Origin: Tritrichomonas musculus
Lineage: Eukaryota > Parabasalia > Tritrichomonadida > Tritrichomonadidae
Assembly: GCA_039105265.1 (NCBI GenBank)
Contig: JAPFFF010000269.1
Location: 1-28,395 of the forward strand
Reading direction: 5' to 3'
Length of the DNA: 28,395 nt
In this document: positions 1 to 11,671 of the stretch, one piece after another
How the letters are laid out: every line of letters starts with the position of its first letter
Position numbering within the stretch: the first letter of the stretch is position 1
Notes under the pieces: generated by a model
Database searches by the model: none
Told to the model about the DNA's origin: nothing
The model's input: the letters and a program-made list of their open reading frames with translations, nothing else
Program-made: the position numbers and the translations under genes

Positions 1-1257
1 GATGGTTCAAATTGCAGTTGTAGTTTAATCTGATGATTCAATTGCAGTTGTAGTTTAATCTGATGGTTCAAATTGCAGTTGCAGCCGAATCTAATGGTTC
101 AATTGCAGTTGTAGTTTAATCTGATGGTTCAATTGCAGTTGTAGCTGAATCTGATGGTTCAAATTGCAGTTGTAGATTAATCTGATGGTTCAATTGAAGT
201 TGTAGCTGAATCTGATGGTTCAATTGAAGTTGCAGCTGAATCTGATGGTTCAATTGAAGTTGCAGCTGAATCTAATGGTTAAATTGCAGTTGTAGTTCAA
301 TCTGATTGTTCAAATTGCAGTTGTAGTTTAATCTAATGGTTCAAATTGCAGTTGCAGCTGAATCTGATGGTTCAATTGCAGTTGTAGTTTAATCTGATGG
401 TTCAATTGCAGTTGTAGTTTAATCTGATGGTTCAAATTGCAGTTGTAGCTGAATCTAATGGTTCAAATTGCAGTTGTAGATTAATCTGATGGTTCAATTG
501 AAGTTGCAGCTGAATCTAATGGTTAAATTGCAGTTGTAGTTCAATCTGATTGTTCAAATTGCAGTTGTAGCTGAATCTGATGGTTCAATTGCAGTTGTAG
601 TTTAATCTGATGGTTCAATTGCAGTTGTAGATTAATCTTATGGTTCAAATTGCAGTTGTAGATTAATCTGATGGTTCAATTGAAGTTGTAGCTGAATCTG
701 ATGGTTCAATTGAAGTTGCAGCTGAATCTAATGGTTAAATTGCAGTTGTAGTTTAATCTGATGATTCAAATTGCAGTTGTAGCTGAATCTAATGGTTCAA
801 ATTGCAGTTGCAGCTGAATCTGATGGTTCAATTGAAGTTGCAGCTGAATCTAATGGTTAAATTGCAGTTGTAGTTCAATCTGATTGTTCAAATTGCAGTT
901 GTAGCTGAATCTGATGGTTCAATTGCAGTTGTAGTTTAATCTGATGGTTCAAATTGCAGTTGTAGATTAATCTGATGGTTCAAATTGCAGTTGTAGATTA
1001 ATCTGATGGTTCAATTGAAGTTGCAGCTGAATCTAATGGTTAAATTGCAGTTGTAGTTTAATCTGATGATTCAACTGCAGTTGTAGTTTAATCTAATGGT
1101 TCAAATTGCAGTTGCAGCTGAATCTGATGGTTCAATTGCAGTTGTAGTTTAATCTGATGGTTCAATTGCAGTTGTAGTTTAATCTGATGGTTCAATTGCA
1201 GTTGTAGTTTAATCTGATGGTTCAATTGCAGTTGTAGCTGAATCTGATGGTTCAAAT
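1..1257. repeat. Leading block with AATGGTTAAA and GATTGTTC monomers
   Basis: This block has variants that are rare or absent elsewhere: AATGGTTAAA at about 274, 518, 730, 852 and 1035, and GATTGTTC preceded by the TTCAATCT linker at about 303, 548 and 882. GAAGTTGCAG and ATTAATCT monomers are also frequent. The spacing of the AATGGTTAAA monomers (244, 212, 122, 183 bp) is irregular, so I see no clean higher-order period. It also holds two one-off changes, GCAGCCGAAT near 81 and ATTAATCTTATGG near 631. It may be a separate subfamily or an older, less homogenised part of the array. The GATTGTTC variant returns only near 8708 and 8923. Confidence 0.75.
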
Positions 1258-1270
1258 TACAGTTACAGCT

Positions 1271-3302
1271 GAAACTAATGGTTCAAATTACAGTTGTAGT
1301 TTAATCTGATGATTCAACTGCAGTTGTAGTTTAATCTGATGATTCAACTGCAGTTGTAGTTTAATCTGATGGTTCAATTGCAGTTGTAGCTGAATCTGAT
1401 GGTTCAAATTGCAGTTGTAGTTTAATCTGATGGTTCAATTGCAGTTGTAGTTTAATCTAATGGTTCAAATTGCAGTTGTAGTTTAATCTGATGGTTCAAT
1501 TGCAGTTGTAGTTTAATCTATTGATTAAATTGCAGTTGTAGTTTAATCTGATGGTTCAATTGCAGTTGTAGTTTAATCTATTGATTAAATTGCAGTTGTA
1601 GTTTAATCTAATGGTTCAAATTGCAGTTGTAGTTTAATCTGATGGTTCAATTGCAGTTGTAGTTTAATCTGATGGTTCAATTGCAGTTGTAGCTGAATCT
1701 GATGGTTCAAATTGCAGTTGTAGATTAATCTGATGGTTCAATTGAAGTTGTAGTTTAATCTGATGGTTCAAATTGCAGTTGTAGTTTAATCTATTGATTA
1801 AATTGCAGTTGTAGTTTAATCTGATGGTTCAAATTGCAGTTGTAGTTTAATCTGATGGTTCAATTGCAGTTGTAGTTTAATCTATTGATTAAATTGCAGT
1901 TGTAGTTTAATCTAATGGTTCAAATTGCAGTTGTAGTTTAATCTGATGGTTCAATTGCAGTTGTAGTTTAATCTGATGGTTCAATTGCAGTTGTAGCTGA
2001 ATCTGATGGTTCAAATTGCAGTTGTAGATTAATCTGATGGTTCAATTGAAGTTGTAGTTTAATCTGATGGTTCAATTGCAGTTGTAGTTTAATCTATTGA
2101 TTAAATTGCAGTTGTAGTTTAATCTGATGGTTCAATTGCAGTTGTAGTTTAATCTGATGGTTCAATTGCAGTTGTAGTTTAATCTGATGGTTCAATTGCA
2201 GTTGTAGTTTAATCTGATGGTTCAATTGCAGTTGTAGTTTAATCTGATGGTTCAAATTGCAGTTGTAGCTGAATCTGATGGTTCAATTGCAGTTGTAGTT
2301 TAATCTGATAATTCAATTGCAGTTGTAGTTTAATCTGATGGTTCAAATTGCGGTTGTAGTTTAATCTGATGGTTCAAATTGCAGTTGTAGCTGAATCTGA
2401 TGGTTCAAATTGCAGTTGTAGTTTAATCTGATGGTTCAATTGCAGTTGTAGTTTAATCTGATGGTTCAATTGCAGTTGTAGCTGAATCTGATGGTTCAAT
2501 TGAAGTTGCAGCTGAATCTAATGGTTCAATTGCAGTTGTAGCTGAATCTGATGGTTCAATTGCAGTTGTAGTTTAATCTAATGGTTCAATTGCAGTTGTA
2601 GTTTAATCTAATGGTTCAATTGCAGTTGTAGTTTAATCTGATGGTTCAAATTGCAGTTGTAGCTGAATCTGATGGTTCAATTGCAGTTGTAGTTTAATCT
2701 GATAATTCAATTGCAGTTGTAGTTTAATCTGATGGTTCAAATTGCGGTTGTAGTTTAATCTGATGGTTCAAATTGCAGTTGTAGCTGAATCTGATGGTTC
2801 AAATTGCAGTTGTAGTTTAATCTGATGGTTCAATTGCAGTTGTAGTTTAATCTGATGGTTCAATTGCAGTTGTAGCTGAATCTGATGGTTCAATTGAAGT
2901 TGCAGCTGAATCTAATGGTTCAATTGCAGTTGTAGCTGAATCTGATGGTTCAATTGCAGTTGTAGTTTAATCTAATGGTTCAATTGCAGTTGTAGTTTAA
3001 TCTAATGGTTCAATTGCAGTTGTAGTTTAATCTGATGGTTCAAATTGCAGTTGTAGCTGAATCTGATGGTTCAAATTGCAGTTGTAGTTTAATCTGATGG
3101 TTCAATTGCAGTTGTAGCTGAATCTGATGGTTCAATTGAAGTTGCAGCTGAATCTAATGGTTCAATTGCAGTTGTAGTTTAATCTGATGGTTCAAATTGC
3201 AGTTGCAGCTGAATCTAATGGTTCAAATTGCAGTTGTAGTTTAATCTGATGGTTCAATTGCAGTTGTAGCTGAATCTGATGGTTCAAATTACAGTTACAG
3301 CT
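1271..3302. repeat. Family A higher-order unit, 2032 bp
   Basis: Bounded by consecutive CTGAAACT linkers, each preceded by ACAGTTACAG and followed by AATGGTTCAAATTACAG and then a GATGATTCAACTG monomer. Here the GATGATTCAACTG monomer is present twice in a row (about 1310 and 1340), one more than in the other units. Several ATTGATTAAA monomers follow. A GATAATTC monomer followed by GCGGTTG occurs twice (GATAATTC at 2307 and 2701), so a stretch of about 394 bp (13 monomers) is duplicated inside the unit. That explains most of its excess over the 1911-bp form. Confidence 0.8.
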
Positions 3303-3643
3303 GAAACTAATGGTTCAAATTACAGTTGTAGTTTAATCTGATGATTCAACTGCAGTTGTAGTTTAATCTGATGGTTCAATTGCAGTTGTAGCTGAATCTA
3401 ATGGTTCAATTGCAGTTGTAGTTTAATCTGATGGTTCAAATTGCAGTTGCAGCTGAATCTAATGGTTCAAATTGCAGTTGTAGTTTAATCTGATGGTTCA
3501 ATTGCAGTTGTAGCTGAATCTGATGGTTCAAATTACAGTTACAGCTGAAACTAATGGTTCAAATTACAGTTGTAGTTTAATCTGATGATTCAACTGCAGT
3601 TGTAGTTTAATCTGATGGTTCAATTGCAGTTGTAGCTGAATCT
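3147..3643. repeat. Tandem duplication, 244-bp period (8 monomers)
   Basis: Bases 3147-3399 match 3391-3643 at a constant offset of 244 bp, including the rare ACAGTTACAG-CTGAAACT monomer pair and the GATGATTCAACTG monomer. The right end of the match is set by AATGG at 3400 against GATGG at 3644. The other A units carry one copy of this stretch, so this is a local gain of eight monomers, as expected of unequal exchange or slippage. Confidence 0.88.
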
Positions 3644-5457
3644 GATGGTTCAAATTGCAGTTGTAGTTTAATCTGATGGTTCAATTGCAGTTGTAGTTTA
3701 ATCTAATGGTTCAAATTGCAGTTGTAGTTTAATCTGATGGTTCAATTGCAGTTGTAGTTTAATCTATTGATTAAATTGCAGTTGTAGTTTAATCTAATGG
3801 TTCAAATTGCAGTTGTAGTTTAATCTGATGGTTCAATTGCAGTTGTAGTTTAATCTGATGGTTCAATTGCAGTTGTAGCTGAATCTGATGGTTCAAATTG
3901 CAGTTGTAGATTAATCTGATGGTTCAATTGAAGTTGTAGTTTAATCTGATGGTTCAAATTGCAGTTGTAGTTTAATCTATTGATTAAATTGCAGTTGTAG
4001 TTTAATCTAATGGTTCAAATTGCAGTTGTAGTTTAATCTGATGGTTCAATTGCAGTTGTAGTTTAATCTATTGATTAAATTGCAGTTGTAGTTTAATCTA
4101 ATGGTTCAAATTGCAGTTGTAGTTTAATCTGATGGTTCAATTGCAGTTGTAGTTTAATCTGATGGTTCAATTGCAGTTGTAGCTGAATCTGATGGTTCAA
4201 ATTGCAGTTGTAGATTAATCTGATGGTTCAATTGAAGTTGTAGTTTAATCTGATGGTTCAATTGCAGTTGTAGTTTAATCTATTGATTAAATTGCAGTTG
4301 TAGTTTAATCTGATGGTTCAATTGCAGTTGTAGTTTAATCTGATGGTTCAATTGCAGTTGTAGTTTAATCTGATGGTTCAATTGCAGTTGTAGCTGAATC
4401 TGATGGTTCAAATTGCAGTTGTAGTTTAATCTATTGATTAAATTGCAGTTGTAGTTTAATCTGATGGTTCAATTGCAGTTGTAGTTTAATCTGATGGTTC
4501 AATTGCAGTTGTAGTTTAATCTGATGGTTCAATTGCAGTTGTAGTTTAATCTGATGGTTCAATTGCAGTTGTAGTTTAATCTGATGGTTCAAATTGCAGT
4601 TGTAGCTGAATCTGATGGTTCAATTGCAGTTGTAGTTTAATCTGATAATTCAATTGCAGTTGTAGTTTAATCTGATGGTTCAAATTGCGGTTGTAGTTTA
4701 ATCTGATGGTTCAAATTGCAGTTGTAGCTGAATCTGATGGTTCAAATTGCAGTTGTAGTTTAATCTGATGGTTCAATTGCAGTTGTAGTTTAATCTGATG
4801 GTTCAATTGCAGTTGTAGCTGAATCTGATGGTTCAATTGAAGTTGCAGCTGAATCTAATGGTTCAATTGCAGTTGTAGCTGAATCTGATGGTTCAATTGC
4901 AGTTGTAGTTTAATCTAATGGTTCAATTGCAGTTGTAGTTTAATCTAATGGTTCAATTGCAGTTGTAGTTTAATCTGATGGTTCAAATTGCAGTTGTAGC
5001 TGAATCTGATGGTTCAAATTGCAGTTGTAGTTTAATCTGATGGTTCAATTGCAGTTGTAGCTGAATCTGATGGTTCAATTGAAGTTGCAGCTGAATCTAA
5101 TGGTTCAATTGCAGTTGTAGTTTAATCTGATGGTTCAAATTGCAGTTGCAGCTGAATCTAATGGTTCAATTGCAGTTGTAGTTTAATCTATTGATTAAAT
5201 TGCAGTTGTAGTTTAATCTGATGGTTCAAATTGCGGTTGTAGTTTAATCTGATGGTTCAAATTGCAGTTGTAGCTGAATCTGATGGTTCAAATTGCAGTT
5301 GTAGTTTAATCTGATGGTTCAATTGCAGTTGTAGTTTAATCTGATGGTTCAATTGCAGTTGTAGTTTAATCTGATGGTTCAATTGCAGTTGTAGTTTAAT
5401 CTGATGGTTCAATTGCAGTTGTAGCTGAATCTGATGGTTCAAATTACAGTTACAGCT
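3547..5457. repeat. Family A higher-order unit, 1911 bp
   Basis: Runs from one CTGAAACT marker to the next. Order of parts: GATGATTCAACTG monomer, a set of ATTGATTAAA monomers mixed with ATTAATCT and GAAGTTGTAG monomers, a run of canonical 30-mers, the GATAATTC monomer at 4644 with GCGGTTG at 4687, then GAAGTTGCAG/CTGAATCT monomers and a second GCGGTTG at 5233. The same order and length recur at 9761-11671. One visible difference between the copies is the linker just before the second GCGGTTG monomer: TTTAATCT near 5213 and CTGAATCT near 11427. Confidence 0.85.
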
Positions 5458-7398
5458 GAAACTAATGGTTCAAATTACAGTTGTAGTTTAATCTGATGAT
5501 TCAACTGCAGTTGTAGTTTAATCTGATGGTTCAATTGCAGTTGTAGCTGAATCTGATGGTTCAAATTGCAGTTGTAGTTTAATCTGATGGTTCAATTGCA
5601 GTTGTAGTTTAATCTAATGGTTCAAATTGCAGTTGTAGTTTAATCTGATGGTTCAATTGCAGTTGTAGTTTAATCTATTGATTAAATTGCAGTTGTAGTT
5701 TAATCTGATGGTTCAATTGCAGTTGTAGTTTAATCTATTGATTAAATTGCAGTTGTAGTTTAATCTAATGGTTCAAATTGCAGTTGTAGTTTAATCTGAT
5801 GGTTCAATTGCAGTTGTAGTTTAATCTGATGGTTCAATTGCAGTTGTAGCTGAATCTGATGGTTCAAATTGCAGTTGTAGATTAATCTGATGGTTCAATT
5901 GAAGTTGTAGTTTAATCTGATGGTTCAAATTGCAGTTGTAGTTTAATCTATTGATTAAATTGCAGTTGTAGTTTAATCTGATGGTTCAAATTGCAGTTGT
6001 AGTTTAATCTGATGGTTCAATTGCAGTTGTAGTTTAATCTATTGATTAAATTGCAGTTGTAGTTTAATCTAATGGTTCAAATTGCAGTTGTAGTTTAATC
6101 TGATGGTTCAATTGCAGTTGTAGTTTAATCTGATGGTTCAATTGCAGTTGTAGCTGAATCTGATGGTTCAAATTGCAGTTGTAGATTAATCTGATGGTTC
6201 AATTGAAGTTGTAGTTTAATCTGATGGTTCAATTGCAGTTGTAGTTTAATCTATTGATTAAATTGCAGTTGTAGTTTAATCTGATGGTTCAATTGCAGTT
6301 GTAGTTTAATCTGATGGTTCAATTGCAGTTGTAGTTTAATCTGATGGTTCAATTGCAGTTGTAGTTTAATCTGATGGTTCAATTGCAGTTGTAGTTTAAT
6401 CTGATGGTTCAAATTGCAGTTGTAGCTGAATCTGATGGTTCAATTGCAGTTGTAGTTTAATCTGATAATTCAATTGCAGTTGTAGTTTAATCTGATGGTT
6501 CAAATTGCGGTTGTAGTTTAATCTGATGGTTCAAATTGCAGTTGTAGCTGAATCTGATGGTTCAAATTGCAGTTGTAGTTTAATCTGATGGTTCAATTGC
6601 AGTTGTAGTTTAATCTGATGGTTCAATTGCAGTTGTAGCTGAATCTGATGGTTCAATTGAAGTTGCAGCTGAATCTAATGGTTCAATTGCAGTTGTAGCT
6701 GAATCTGATGGTTCAATTGCAGTTGTAGTTTAATCTAATGGTTCAATTGCAGTTGTAGTTTAATCTAATGGTTCAATTGCAGTTGTAGTTTAATCTGATG
6801 GTTCAAATTGCAGTTGTAGCTGAATCTGATGGTTCAAATTGCAGTTGTAGTTTAATCTGATGGTTCAATTGCAGTTGTAGCTGAATCTGATGGTTCAATT
6901 GAAGTTGCAGCTGAATCTAATGGTTCAATTGCAGTTGTAGTTTAATCTGATGGTTCAAATTGCAGTTGCAGCTGAATCTAATGGTTCAAATTGCAGTTGT
7001 AGTTTAATCTGATGGTTCAATTGCAGTTGTAGCTGAATCTGATGGTTCAATTGCAGTTGCAGCTGAATCTAATGGTTCAATTGCAGTTGTAGCTGAATCT
7101 GATGGTTCAAATTGTAGTTTTAGCTGAATCTAATGGTTCAATTGCAGTTGTAGCTGAATCTGATGGTTCAATTGCAGTTGTAGTTTAATCTAATGGTTCA
7201 ATTGCAGTTGTAGTTTAATCTGATGGTTCAAATTGCAGTTGCAGCTGAATCTAATGGTTCAAATTGCAGTTGTAGTTTAATCTGATGGTTCAATTGCAGT
7301 TGTAGTTTAATCTGATGGTTCAATTGCAGTTGTAGTTTAATCTGATGGTTCAATTGCAGTTGTAGCTGAATCTGATGGTTCAAATTACAGTTACAGCT
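5458..7398. repeat. Family A higher-order unit, 1941 bp, with B-like 3' half
   Basis: Starts like the other A units (CTGAAACT, GATGATTCAACTG, two ATTGATTAAA monomers separated by one canonical monomer). From 6218 on it carries a block that is also found at the A/B junction and in family B: ATTGATTAAA at 6253, four canonical 30-mers, GATAATTC at 6464, GCGGTTG at 6507, and the only GTAGTTTTAG monomer in family A (7111). The GATAATTC-to-GTAGTTTTAG distance of 647 bp is the same here, at 13768-14415 and at 15986-16633. It is the best candidate in this window for the kind of unit from which family B grew. Confidence 0.83.
6218..7305. repeat. 1.09-kb block shared between families A and B, copy in A
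   Basis: Matches 13522-14609 at a constant offset of 7304 bp wherever I compared the two base by base (near 6253, 6541, 6661, 6901 and 7111). The match ends at 7306 against 14610, where TTTAAT faces CTGAAT, and begins just after a TTTAAT/CTGAAT difference at 6215-6217. Interior bases not explicitly compared were followed only through marker order and spacing. Confidence 0.82.
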
Positions 7399-9760
7399 GA
7401 AACTAATGGTTCAAATTACAGTTGTAGTTTAATCTGATGATTCAACTGCAGTTGTAGTTTAATCTGATGGTTCAATTGCAGTTGTAGCTGAATCTGATGG
7501 TTCAAATTGCAGTTGTAGTTTAATCTGATGGTTCAATTGCAGTTGTAGTTTAATCTAATGGTTCAAATTGCAGTTGTAGTTTAATCTGATGGTTCAATTG
7601 CAGTTGTAGTTTAATCTATTGATTAAATTGCAGTTGTAGTTTAATCTGATGGTTCAATTGCAGTTGTAGTTTAATCTATTGATTAAATTGCAGTTGTAGT
7701 TTAATCTAATGGTTCAAATTGCAGTTGTAGTTTAATCTGATGGTTCAATTGCAGTTGTAGTTTAATCTGATGGTTCAATTGCAGTTGTAGCTGAATCTGA
7801 TGGTTCAAATTGCAGTTGTAGATTAATCTGATGGTTCAATTGAAGTTGTAGTTTAATCTGATGGTTCAAATTGCAGTTGTAGTTTAATCTATTGATTAAA
7901 TTGCAGTTGTAGTTTAGTCTGATGGTTCAAATTGCAGTTGTAGTTTAATCTGATGGTTCAATTGCAGTTGTAGCTGAATCTGATGGTTCAAATTGCAGTT
8001 GTAGATTAATCTGATGGTTCAATTGCAGTTGTAGTTTAATCTGATGGTTCAATTGCAGTTGTAGTTTAATCTAATGGTTCAATTGCAGTTGTAGTTTAAT
8101 CTGATGGTTCAAATTGCGGTTGTAGTTTAATCTGATGGTTCAATTGCAGTTGTAGTTTAATCTGATGGTTCAATTGCAGTTGTAGCTGAATCTGATGGTT
8201 CAATTGAAGTTGCAGCTGAATCTAATGGTTCAATTGCAGTTGTAGCTGAATCTGATGGTTCAATTGCAGTTGTAGTTTAATCTAATGGTTCAATTGCAGT
8301 TGTAGTTTAATCTAATGGTTCAATTGCAGTTGTAGTTTAATCTGATGGTTCAAATTGCAGTTGTAGCTGAATCTGATGGTTCAAATTGCAGTTGTAGTTT
8401 AATCTGATGGTTCAATTGCAGTTGTAGCTGAATCTGATGGTTCAATTGAAGTTGCAGCTGAATCTAATGGTTCAATTGCAGTTGTAGTTTAATCTGATGG
8501 TTCAAATTGCAGTTGTAGTTTAATCTAATGGTTCAATTGCAGTTGTAGTTTAATCTGATGGTTCAAATTGCAGTTGTAGCTGAATCTGATGGTTCAAATT
8601 GCAGTTGTAGTTTAATCTGATGGTTCAATTGCAGTTGTAGCTGAATCTGATGGTTCAATTGAAGTTGCAGCTGAATCTAATGGTTCAATTGCAGTTGTAG
8701 TTCAATCTGATTGTTCAAATTGCAGTTGTAGCTGAATCTGATGGTTCAATTGCAGTTGTAGCTGAATCTGATGGTTCAATTGAAGTTGCAGCTGAATCTA
8801 ATGGTTCAATTGCAGTTGTAGTTTAATCTGATGGTTCAATTGCAGTTGTAGCTGAATCTGATGGTTCAATTGAAGTTGCAGCTGAATCTAATGGTTCAAT
8901 TGCAGTTGTAGTTCAATCTGATTGTTCAAATTGCAGTTGTAGCTGAATCTGATGGTTCAATTGCAGTTGTAGCTGAATCTGATGGTTCAATTGAAGTTGC
9001 AGCTGAATCTAATGGTTCAATTGCAGTTGTAGTTTAATCTGATGGTTCAATTGCAGTTGTAGCTGAATCTGATGGTTCAATTGAAGTTGCAGCTGAATCT
9101 AATGGTTCAAATTGCAGTTGTAGTTTAATCTGATGGTTCAATTGCAGTTGTAGCTGAATCTGATGGTTCAATTGAAGTTGCAGCTGAATCTAATGGTTCA
9201 ATTGCAGTTGTAGTTTAATCTGATGGTTCAATTGCAGTTGTAGCTGAATCTGATGGTTCAATTGAAGTTGCAGCTGAATCTAATGGTTCAATTGCAGTTG
9301 TAGTTCAATCTGATGGTTCAATTGCAGTTGTAGCTGAATCTGATGGTTCAATTGAAGTTGCAGCTGAATCTAATGGTTCAATTGCAGTTGTAGTTCAATC
9401 TGATGGTTCAATTGCAGTTGTAGTTTAATCTAATGGTTCAATTGCAGTTGTAGTTTAATCTAATGGTTCAATTGCAGTTGTAGTTTAATCTGATGGTTCA
9501 AATTGCAGTTGTAGCTGAATCTGATGGTTCAAATTGCAGTTGTAGTTTAATCTGATGGTTCAATTGCAGTTGTAGCTGAATCTGATGGTTCAATTGAAGT
9601 TGCAGCTGAATCTAATGGTTCAATTGCAGTTGTAGTTTAATCTGATGGTTCAAATTGCAGTTGCAGCTGAATCTAATGGTTCAAATTGCAGTTGTAGTTT
9701 AATCTGATGGTTCAATTGCAGTTGTAGCTGAATCTGATGGTTCAAATTACAGTTACAGCT
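7399..9760. repeat. Family A higher-order unit, expanded to 2362 bp
   Basis: The first 560 bp follow the 5458 unit, including two ATTGATTAAA monomers with one canonical monomer between them. It then departs near 7960. A private TTTAGTCT linker is at about 7911, and GCGGTTG is at 8117. The excess over 1911 bp lies mostly in the second half, where a GAAGTTGCAG-bearing trimer has been amplified (about 8640-9430). The unit ends with the same run-in to CTGAAACT as at about 3020-3303. Confidence 0.8.
8640..9430. repeat. Local expansion of a 90-bp trimer
   Basis: GAAGTTGCAG occurs at 8661, 8782, 8872, 8993, 9083, 9174, 9264 and 9354: spacings 121, 90, 121, 90, 91, 90, 90. The trimer is GATGG...GCAGTTGTAG, then CTGAATCTGATGG...GAAGTTGCAG, then CTGAATCTAATGG...GCAGTTGTAG. 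The alternating 121+90 spacing shows that a 211-bp seven-monomer stretch was itself doubled; the 121-bp gaps contain a GATTGTTC 31-mer. Elsewhere the GAAGTTGCAG monomers are mostly several hundred bp apart. From 9219 to 9425 the plus strand has no stop for 69 codons. Confidence 0.85.
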
Positions 9761-11671
9761 GAAACTAATGGTTCAAATTACAGTTGTAGTTTAATCTGAT
9801 GATTCAACTGCAGTTGTAGTTTAATCTGATGGTTCAATTGCAGTTGTAGCTGAATCTGATGGTTCAAATTGCAGTTGTAGTTTAATCTGATGGTTCAATT
9901 GCAGTTGTAGTTTAATCTAATGGTTCAAATTGCAGTTGTAGTTTAATCTGATGGTTCAATTGCAGTTGTAGTTTAATCTATTGATTAAATTGCAGTTGTA
10001 GTTTAATCTAATGGTTCAAATTGCAGTTGTAGTTTAATCTGATGGTTCAATTGCAGTTGTAGTTTAATCTGATGGTTCAATTGCAGTTGTAGCTGAATCT
10101 GATGGTTCAAATTGCAGTTGTAGATTAATCTGATGGTTCAATTGAAGTTGTAGTTTAATCTGATGGTTCAAATTGCAGTTGTAGTTTAATCTATTGATTA
10201 AATTGCAGTTGTAGTTTAATCTAATGGTTCAAATTGCAGTTGTAGTTTAATCTGATGGTTCAATTGCAGTTGTAGTTTAATCTATTGATTAAATTGCAGT
10301 TGTAGTTTAATCTAATGGTTCAAATTGCAGTTGTAGTTTAATCTGATGGTTCAATTGCAGTTGTAGTTTAATCTGATGGTTCAATTGCAGTTGTAGCTGA
10401 ATCTGATGGTTCAAATTGCAGTTGTAGATTAATCTGATGGTTCAATTGAAGTTGTAGTTTAATCTGATGGTTCAATTGCAGTTGTAGTTTAATCTATTGA
10501 TTAAATTGCAGTTGTAGTTTAATCTGATGGTTCAATTGCAGTTGTAGTTTAATCTGATGGTTCAATTGCAGTTGTAGTTTAATCTGATGGTTCAATTGCA
10601 GTTGTAGCTGAATCTGATGGTTCAAATTGCAGTTGTAGTTTAATCTATTGATTAAATTGCAGTTGTAGTTTAATCTGATGGTTCAATTGCAGTTGTAGTT
10701 TAATCTGATGGTTCAATTGCAGTTGTAGTTTAATCTGATGGTTCAATTGCAGTTGTAGTTTAATCTGATGGTTCAATTGCAGTTGTAGTTTAATCTGATG
10801 GTTCAAATTGCAGTTGTAGCTGAATCTGATGGTTCAATTGCAGTTGTAGTTTAATCTGATAATTCAATTGCAGTTGTAGTTTAATCTGATGGTTCAAATT
10901 GCGGTTGTAGTTTAATCTGATGGTTCAAATTGCAGTTGTAGCTGAATCTGATGGTTCAAATTGCAGTTGTAGTTTAATCTGATGGTTCAATTGCAGTTGT
11001 AGTTTAATCTGATGGTTCAATTGCAGTTGTAGCTGAATCTGATGGTTCAATTGAAGTTGCAGCTGAATCTAATGGTTCAATTGCAGTTGTAGCTGAATCT
11101 GATGGTTCAATTGCAGTTGTAGTTTAATCTAATGGTTCAATTGCAGTTGTAGTTTAATCTAATGGTTCAATTGCAGTTGTAGTTTAATCTGATGGTTCAA
11201 ATTGCAGTTGTAGCTGAATCTGATGGTTCAAATTGCAGTTGTAGTTTAATCTGATGGTTCAATTGCAGTTGTAGCTGAATCTGATGGTTCAATTGAAGTT
11301 GCAGCTGAATCTAATGGTTCAATTGCAGTTGTAGTTTAATCTGATGGTTCAAATTGCAGTTGCAGCTGAATCTAATGGTTCAATTGCAGTTGTAGTTTAA
11401 TCTATTGATTAAATTGCAGTTGTAGCTGAATCTGATGGTTCAAATTGCGGTTGTAGTTTAATCTGATGGTTCAAATTGCAGTTGTAGCTGAATCTGATGG
11501 TTCAAATTGCAGTTGTAGTTTAATCTGATGGTTCAATTGCAGTTGTAGTTTAATCTGATGGTTCAATTGCAGTTGTAGTTTAATCTGATGGTTCAATTGC
11601 AGTTGTAGTTTAATCTGATGGTTCAATTGCAGTTGTAGCTGAATCTGATGGTTCAAATTACAGTTACAGCT
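9761..11671. repeat. Family A higher-order unit, 1911 bp, second copy
   Basis: Same length and monomer order as 3547-5457. The offset of 6214 bp holds for CTGAAACT (3547/9761), GATAATTC (4644/10858), GCGGTTG (4687/10901, 5233/11447) and the next CTGAAACT (5458/11672). Going left, the match continues to about 3395/9609, where it meets the 244-bp duplication in the first copy. Confidence 0.86.
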
